Shown here one piece after another: positions 32,670-37,341 of a DNA stretch of 37,341 nucleotides. The first letter of the stretch is position 1; every line of letters begins with the position of its first letter. The DNA lies in assembly GCA_900768045.1 (NCBI GenBank), contig CAAGBL010000032.1, positions 1 through 37,341 of the forward strand. The letters are read 5' to 3'. The stretch comes from an uncultured Alistipes sp. Its GTDB lineage: Bacteria; Bacteroidota; Bacteroidia; Bacteroidales; Rikenellaceae. The notes below the pieces were generated by a model. The model was given only the letters and a program-made list of their open reading frames with translations. It was not told where the DNA came from and made no database searches. Position numbers and translations under genes: made by a program.

Positions 32670-33557
32670 ATGAAGCGCATTTTATATATCATTACAGCAA
32701 TGCTCGCAGTCTCTTGTGGCACAGAGGCTGAGTTTGATGCACAGGGAACATTTGAGGCTACCGAGGTGGTTATCTCTTCCGAGGCAGCAGGTCGTATTCT
32801 CTCTTTTAATGTTGAGGAGGGAATGAGAGTAGAGGCGGGAGATGTCATTGCCGAGATTGATAGCGTGCAACTACATCTGCAACGCAGCCAACTCGAAGCA
32901 CAACTCTCGGCTTTGCTCAACTCTCGTCCCGATGTGCAAACACAAGTAGCATCGCTTCGAGAGCAGATTACAACATTGAAAGTGGAACAACGACGCATCG
33001 AGAATATGTTGCGTGATGGTGCTGCCACTGAGAAGCAGAAGGATGATATTGATGCACAGATTCGCATCTTGGAAAGCCAACTCTCGGCAACACTATCGAC
33101 GCTCAACACCAATACATCTACCATCAATAGCAATGCCGAGGCTATTCGTGTTCAGATTTCAGCTTTGGATGACCGCATTGCAAAGTGTCGTGTCGCATCG
33201 CCAATTAGCGGAACTGTGCTTGTGAAGTACGCACAGGATGGCGAGTTGGCAACAGTAGGTAAGCCTCTTGTAAAGATTGCAGACCTCAATAATATCTACC
33301 TTCGTGCCTACTTCACCTCCGACCAACTTTCAAGAATCAAGATTGGTGATGAGGTGACTGTTACTGCCGACTTCGGTGGTGAGGAGCGTTATGATTACGA
33401 AGGTCGTATAGCTTGGATTTCAGCAGAGAGTGAGTTTACACCAAAGACGATACAGACCGCAGATACTCGTGCCAACTTGGTATATGCCGTAAAGATTGCC
33501 GTTGAGAACGATGGTCGTTTGAAGATTGGTTTGGCTGGCGAAGTAAAACTTCAATAA
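32670..33557 (+). CDS. HlyD/YbhG-type periplasmic adaptor lipoprotein
   Basis: The 295-residue protein has a lipobox signal (AVSCG, C16), a barrel-sandwich (biotinyl-lipoyl-like) part ILSFNVEEGMRVEAGDVIAEID, a long coiled-coil hairpin (about 68-165) and the second lipoyl half PISGTVLVKYAQDGELATVGKPLVKI. This is the membrane-fusion protein that links the ABC transporter to TolC. It starts 4 bases after tolC and ends 2 bases before the first ATPase gene. Confidence 0.92.
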   Translation: MKRILYIITAMLAVSCGTEAEFDAQGTFEATEVVISSEAAGRILSFNVEEGMRVEAGDVIAEIDSVQLHLQRSQLEAQLSALLNSRPDVQTQVASLREQITTLKVEQRRIENMLRDGAATEKQKDDIDAQIRILESQLSATLSTLNTNTSTINSNAEAIRVQISALDDRIAKCRVASPISGTVLVKYAQDGELATVGKPLVKIADLNNIYLRAYFTSDQLSRIKIGDEVTVTADFGGEERYDYEGRIAWISAESEFTPKTIQTADTRANLVYAVKIAVENDGRLKIGLAGEVKLQ

Positions 33558-33559
33558 CT

Positions 33560-34459
33560 ATGAGTGCCATCATTGTAGATAATCTTTCGAAGTCATTCGG
33601 AGCGGTCAAGGCTCTCGACTCGGTGTCGTTTTCGGTCGAACAGGGCGAGTTGTTTGGACTTATCGGTCCCGATGGTGCGGGCAAGACTACGCTCTTTCGA
33701 TTGCTCACTACGCTACTCAATCCCGACGAGGGATGCGCCGTAGTTGATGGCTACGATATTGTGAAGGATTATCTCTCGATACGCTCACGAGTGGGCTATA
33801 TGCCTGGGCGATTTTCGCTATATCCCGATTTGACAGTAGAGGAAAACCTTAACTTCTTTGCCGCCTTGTTTGGCGTTACGGTCGAAGAGTCCTACGACCT
33901 TGTAGCCCCCATCTACAAGCAGATTGAGCCATTTCGCACTCGTCGAGCAGGTAAACTATCGGGAGGTATGAAACAGAAGTTGGCTCTCTCGTGTGCGCTG
34001 ATTCATCGCCCAAGTGTGCTCTTTTTGGACGAGCCTACGACGGGCGTAGATGCTGTTTCCCGTAGCGAGTTTTGGGATATGCTTGCAGGGTTGAAGGAGC
34101 GAGGAATTACGATTTTGGTATCTACCCCTTATATGGATGAGGCTTCTCGTTGCGATAGAATTGCCCTTTGCAACGAAGGTCGCATATTGGGCATTGACAC
34201 TCCGCAAGGCATTGTTGAGAAGTTCGACTCACCACTCTTTGCCGTTAGTGCAGATAATATGTTTGCACTATTGGATGCCTCTCGCAAGGTAGAGGGTGTC
34301 GAGGAGTGTTACCCCTTTGGCGAGGCACACCACTTGGTGGCCAATGAGCAGTTTGACATAAACCATTATAAGGAGTCATTGAGCCACATTGAAAATCTCT
34401 ATATCGCCCCTACAAAACCTACTATTGAGGATATGTTTATTAAACTGATGAAACGATGA
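33560..34459 (+). CDS. ABC transporter ATPase, first (YbhF N-half-like)
   Basis: The 299-residue ATPase has Walker A GPDGAGKT (37-44), the signature LSGGM (133-137), and Walker B with catalytic glutamate VLFLDEPTTGVD. A 60-residue C-terminal part follows, as in ABC-2 drug exporters. Its stop codon overlaps the next ATPase start (ATGA at 34456-34459). It corresponds to the first half of the E. coli fusion YbhF. Confidence 0.93.
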   Translation: MSAIIVDNLSKSFGAVKALDSVSFSVEQGELFGLIGPDGAGKTTLFRLLTTLLNPDEGCAVVDGYDIVKDYLSIRSRVGYMPGRFSLYPDLTVEENLNFFAALFGVTVEESYDLVAPIYKQIEPFRTRRAGKLSGGMKQKLALSCALIHRPSVLFLDEPTTGVDAVSRSEFWDMLAGLKERGITILVSTPYMDEASRCDRIALCNEGRILGIDTPQGIVEKFDSPLFAVSADNMFALLDASRKVEGVEECYPFGEAHHLVANEQFDINHYKESLSHIENLYIAPTKPTIEDMFIKLMKR

Positions 34460-35196
34460 GCGACATAATTATTTCAGTGCGTGACCTTACGAAGTGCTTT
34501 GGCGACTTTACGGCTGTCAATCGCATCTCGTTTGATGTTCGTCGAGGTGAGATTTTCGGCTTCCTCGGTGCTAATGGTGCGGGCAAGACTACCGCTATGC
34601 GTATGCTCTGCGGACTGAGTTACCCCACATCGGGCAGTGGTACGGTGGCAGGCTACGATGTTATGCGTGAGGGAGAGCTAATAAAACGCCATATTGGCTA
34701 TATGAGTCAGCGTTTTTCGCTCTACAATGACCTTACTGTCGAGGAGAATATCAACCTATTCGCTGGTATCTATGGGCTCTCGAAGGTCGATACCGAGGAG
34801 CGTACCACAGAGCTGCTCAAAAGGCTTAATTTTTCGTCGGAGAGCAAGACTCTTGTTCGGTCGTTGCCACTTGGATGGAAGCAGAAACTATCGTTTGCCA
34901 TTGCCACTATTCATCGCCCCGAGGTGGTATTCTTGGACGAGCCTACGGGAGGCGTAGACCCCGTAACACGCCGTCAGTTTTGGAAGATGATATATGAGGC
35001 TGCGGCAGGTGGTACGACAATTTTCGTAACTACGCACTATATGGACGAGGCTGAGTATTGCTCCCGTGTTTCGATTATGGTCGATGGTGAGGTGCGTGCC
35101 CTCGACACCCCTGCACGCCTAAAACAACAATTTGCCGCCGAGTCAATGGACGAGGTCTTCCGCACCCTGGCTCGTGGCGCACAGAGAGGAGAGTAA
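34456..35196 (+). CDS. ABC transporter ATPase, second (YbhF C-half-like)
   Basis: The 246-residue ATPase has Walker A GANGAGKT (38-45) and Walker B VVFLDEPTGGVDP. The signature is degenerate, LPLGW at 137-141 instead of LSGGQ, as in the C-terminal half of YbhF. It therefore probably pairs with the preceding ATPase in a heterodimer with unequal ATP sites. It overlaps the upstream gene by 4 bases and precedes the first permease by 4. Confidence 0.92.
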   Translation: MSDIIISVRDLTKCFGDFTAVNRISFDVRRGEIFGFLGANGAGKTTAMRMLCGLSYPTSGSGTVAGYDVMREGELIKRHIGYMSQRFSLYNDLTVEENINLFAGIYGLSKVDTEERTTELLKRLNFSSESKTLVRSLPLGWKQKLSFAIATIHRPEVVFLDEPTGGVDPVTRRQFWKMIYEAAAGGTTIFVTTHYMDEAEYCSRVSIMVDGEVRALDTPARLKQQFAAESMDEVFRTLARGAQRGE

Positions 35197-35200
35197 CGCT

Positions 35201-36295
35201 ATGAAGAATAATTTTCTGTCTTTCGTAAAGAAAGAGTCGCTACATATCTTGCGTGATAAGCGCACAATGTTGATTGTGATGCTTATTCCCGTAGTGTTGA
35301 TGGTACTCTTCGGTTTTGCCATATCTACCGAGGTAAACAATGTCACTGTGGCAGTTGTTGCTCCCGAGCGTACAGATGGCGTTGAAGATGCCGTAAATCG
35401 TCTTGCCGCCAACGAATACTTCACCTTCAAAGGCTACATATCGCAGGATGAAATAGACTCAAAATTGCGCTCTGGCGAGGTGAGTGCCGTAGTATGCTTT
35501 GCCTCGGACTATGACCGCCGTGTGGCGCAGATTGAGTCGGGGCTTCAATCTACTCCTGTTATTCAGCTTATTGTCGATGCTGCAAATGTCAATACTGCGG
35601 GTGCTGCAACGGCATATATGCAGGGAGTTCTGCTCGGCACGGCATCACAACAGTCGATGTTCGAAACCCGTATGCTATTCAACCCTCAGATGAAGAGTGC
35701 CTATAACTTCGTACCTGGACTTATGGGATTGATATTCATCCTGGTTTGTGCAATGATGACATCCGTATCTATTGTTCGTGAGAAGGAGGTGGGCACTATG
35801 GAGGTATTGCTCGTTTCGCCTGTACGCCCTGTGAAGATTATCTTCGCCAAGATGATTCCCTATTTCGCTATATCGTGCATAGTGCTGACGCTGATACTTC
35901 TGCTTGCTCGCTATCTGCTCGATGTGCCGATGACAGGCGGAGTATCGGGCATTGTTGCATTGTCACTACTCTATTTGGTGCTCTCGTTGTCGCTGGGTCT
36001 CTTCGTCTCGACTGTTGCCAAGACACAGGTTGCTGCGCTACTTATCTCGGCGATGGTAATGATGCTGCCAATGCTTATGCTCTCGGGTATGTTGTTCCCG
36101 ATTGAGAATATGCCCAAATTCTTTCAATGGGTATCCTGCATCATCCCTGCTCGTTGGTTTATTGATGCTACACGCAAGATGATGATTCAAGGTGTGCCAA
36201 TCTCCGCAGTATGGCAGGATGTGGCTATACTCTCGGCTATGACCGTAGTGCTTATCACTGTATCATTGAAGAAGTTTAACGATAAATTGGAGTAG
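35201..36295 (+). CDS. ABC-2 type permease, first (YbhS-like)
   Basis: The 364-residue membrane protein has one N-terminal helix (MLIVMLIPVVLMVLFGFAI), a large periplasmic domain (about 45-170) and about five C-terminal helices with the ABC-2 feature SIVREKEVGTMEVLLVSPV. I chose the ATG at 35201 (MKNNFLSFVKKE); an upstream in-frame ATG at 35132 lies inside the ATPase gene. It forms the channel with the second permease. Confidence 0.92.
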   Translation: MKNNFLSFVKKESLHILRDKRTMLIVMLIPVVLMVLFGFAISTEVNNVTVAVVAPERTDGVEDAVNRLAANEYFTFKGYISQDEIDSKLRSGEVSAVVCFASDYDRRVAQIESGLQSTPVIQLIVDAANVNTAGAATAYMQGVLLGTASQQSMFETRMLFNPQMKSAYNFVPGLMGLIFILVCAMMTSVSIVREKEVGTMEVLLVSPVRPVKIIFAKMIPYFAISCIVLTLILLLARYLLDVPMTGGVSGIVALSLLYLVLSLSLGLFVSTVAKTQVAALLISAMVMMLPMLMLSGMLFPIENMPKFFQWVSCIIPARWFIDATRKMMIQGVPISAVWQDVAILSAMTVVLITVSLKKFNDKLE

Positions 36296-36298
36296 GAT

Positions 36299-37341
36299 AT
36301 GAGAACATTTATCGTACTGCTACAAAAGGAACTTTTGCAGATTCGCCGCAACTCGTTTCTGCCTAAACTGATATTGGTATTCCCAATAATGGTGATGCTC
36401 GTTATGCCACTATTTACAACTATGGATGTGCGTAATGTCAATGTTGTGGTTGTGGACTTCGACCACTCGACAACCTCTCGACGCATAGTGTCGCATATCG
36501 ATGCCTCGGAATACCTGTCGCTGATGGGTGTGACCTCCGAATATAGCGTTGCTATGGAGGGCTTGGAACAGGGCGATATAGATGTTATCGTGCAGATTCC
36601 CGACGATTTCGAGCGTGATATGGCGGTATCTTCGCCTCAAAAGATTAGCATTATAGCCAATGCTGTAAACGCAACCAAAGGCTCTATGGGTACGCAATAT
36701 ATCATACAGACCATAGTCCACACGCTTCAAGAGTTGCAGGGCGAGCATAATCCACAGCAGATGTCGGAGTTGGTAACGATTCAAAATCGCTTCAACCCTA
36801 CTCTCAACTACCGCCACTATATGATTCCTGCGCTGATGATTATCCTCTTTATCCTCGTGTGTGGATTCCTCCCAGCATTGAGTATCGTGGGCGAGAAGGA
36901 GAGCGGAACGATAGAGCAGATAAATGTCACCCCCGTAGGGCGTATGACCTTCACCCTATCGAAATTATTACCATATTGGTTTATAGGTCTGTTTGTGCTT
37001 ACGGTGGCAATGATTGTTGCCTGGTTGGTCTATGGACTTACTCCTACGGGCTCTATCGGACTTATCTACCTCGGCGCAGCACTCTTTATCCTTACGATTT
37101 CGGGATTCAGTCTTACCATCTCCAACTTCTCTGAGACAATGCAGCAGACGATGTTTGTGATGTTCTTCTTCGTAATGATATTTATGCTTATGAGTGGACT
37201 ACTTACGCCAATTGACTCAATGCCCGATTGGGCGCAGAAGATTACGATAATCCTACCCCCACGCTACTTTGTGGAGATATTACGCTCGGTCTATCTCAAA
37301 GGCACAACATTCGTAGAGCTGTGGACAAACTACCTGGCTCT
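36299..37341 (+). CDS. ABC-2 type permease, second (YbhR-like), partial at right edge
   Basis: The frame opens at ATG 36299, 3 bases after the previous stop, and runs 347 codons to the window end without a stop. It has an N-terminal helix (ILVFPIMVMLVMPLF-like, about 19-40), a periplasmic domain, and a membrane domain with LSIVGEKESGTIEQINVTPV and MLMSGLLTPIDSMPDW, the permease hallmarks. It is the last visible gene of the exporter operon; only a short C-terminal end should be missing. Confidence 0.9.
   Translation, partial: MRTFIVLLQKELLQIRRNSFLPKLILVFPIMVMLVMPLFTTMDVRNVNVVVVDFDHSTTSRRIVSHIDASEYLSLMGVTSEYSVAMEGLEQGDIDVIVQIPDDFERDMAVSSPQKISIIANAVNATKGSMGTQYIIQTIVHTLQELQGEHNPQQMSELVTIQNRFNPTLNYRHYMIPALMIILFILVCGFLPALSIVGEKESGTIEQINVTPVGRMTFTLSKLLPYWFIGLFVLTVAMIVAWLVYGLTPTGSIGLIYLGAALFILTISGFSLTISNFSETMQQTMFVMFFFVMIFMLMSGLLTPIDSMPDWAQKITIILPPRYFVEILRSVYLKGTTFVELWTNYLA

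Noticed and set aside
35132..35200. Upstream ATG for the first permease
   Set aside because: It lies inside the second ATPase gene in another frame; ATG at 35201 has the normal membrane start.
1..37341. CRISPR array, tRNA or rRNA genes
   Set aside because: I saw no regularly spaced repeats and no tRNA or rRNA sequence signature anywhere in the window.

Overview
The window looks like chromosomal DNA from a member of the Bacteroidales, possibly Rikenellaceae/Alistipes-like; the genus is an inference. The evidence is the protein set (DUF2723 glycosyltransferase, a BtuG-type beta-propeller lipoprotein with a TonB receptor, NamZ/DUF1343, short QueG), the many lipobox signal peptides, and repeated promoters of the Bacteroidetes type (TTTG or TTG, then 19-20 bases, then TAnnTTTG).

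Positions 1-5230 are a minus-strand housekeeping block transcribed ftsY, rimO, a small coiled-coil gene, zapA, a structured non-coding RNA that is a candidate 6S RNA, then rny. From a back-to-back promoter pair at 5198-5271 an unusual two-gene plus-strand operon begins: a membrane-anchored TIR-YARHG protein overlapping an M15-type peptidoglycan peptidase lipoprotein (5312-7085). It converges on a minus-strand operon of DUF2723 O-glycosyltransferase, cysS, prfB and namZ (7122-15020), preceded by queG.

Positions 16181-25000 contain a long-chain acyl-CoA ligase and then a vitamin B12 acquisition operon: terminator/promoter overlap, cobalamin riboswitch, extra structured leader, DUF4465 lipoprotein, a second lipoprotein, BtuG-like beta-propeller lipoprotein and BtuB-like TonB-dependent receptor. 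QueG, encoded nearby, belongs to a B12-dependent enzyme family. guaB and guaA follow.

Positions about 26960-30650 are an AT-rich accessory island: tyrosine recombinase, a 63-residue NUMOD3-like protein, a phage gene II/X-like replication initiator interrupted by an in-frame TGA, three consecutive stem-loops, and an unrecognised 165-residue protein. The last 6.6 kb is a TetR-controlled exporter operon (TetR, TolC, HlyD lipoprotein, two ABC ATPases, two ABC-2 permeases) with the same order as E. coli cecR-ybhGFSR, but with the double ATPase split in two and a TolC gene inserted. The last permease runs off the right edge.

The best candidates for undescribed biology are the TIR-YARHG/M15 operon and the small gene II-type integrative element with its hairpin cluster and orphan gene.
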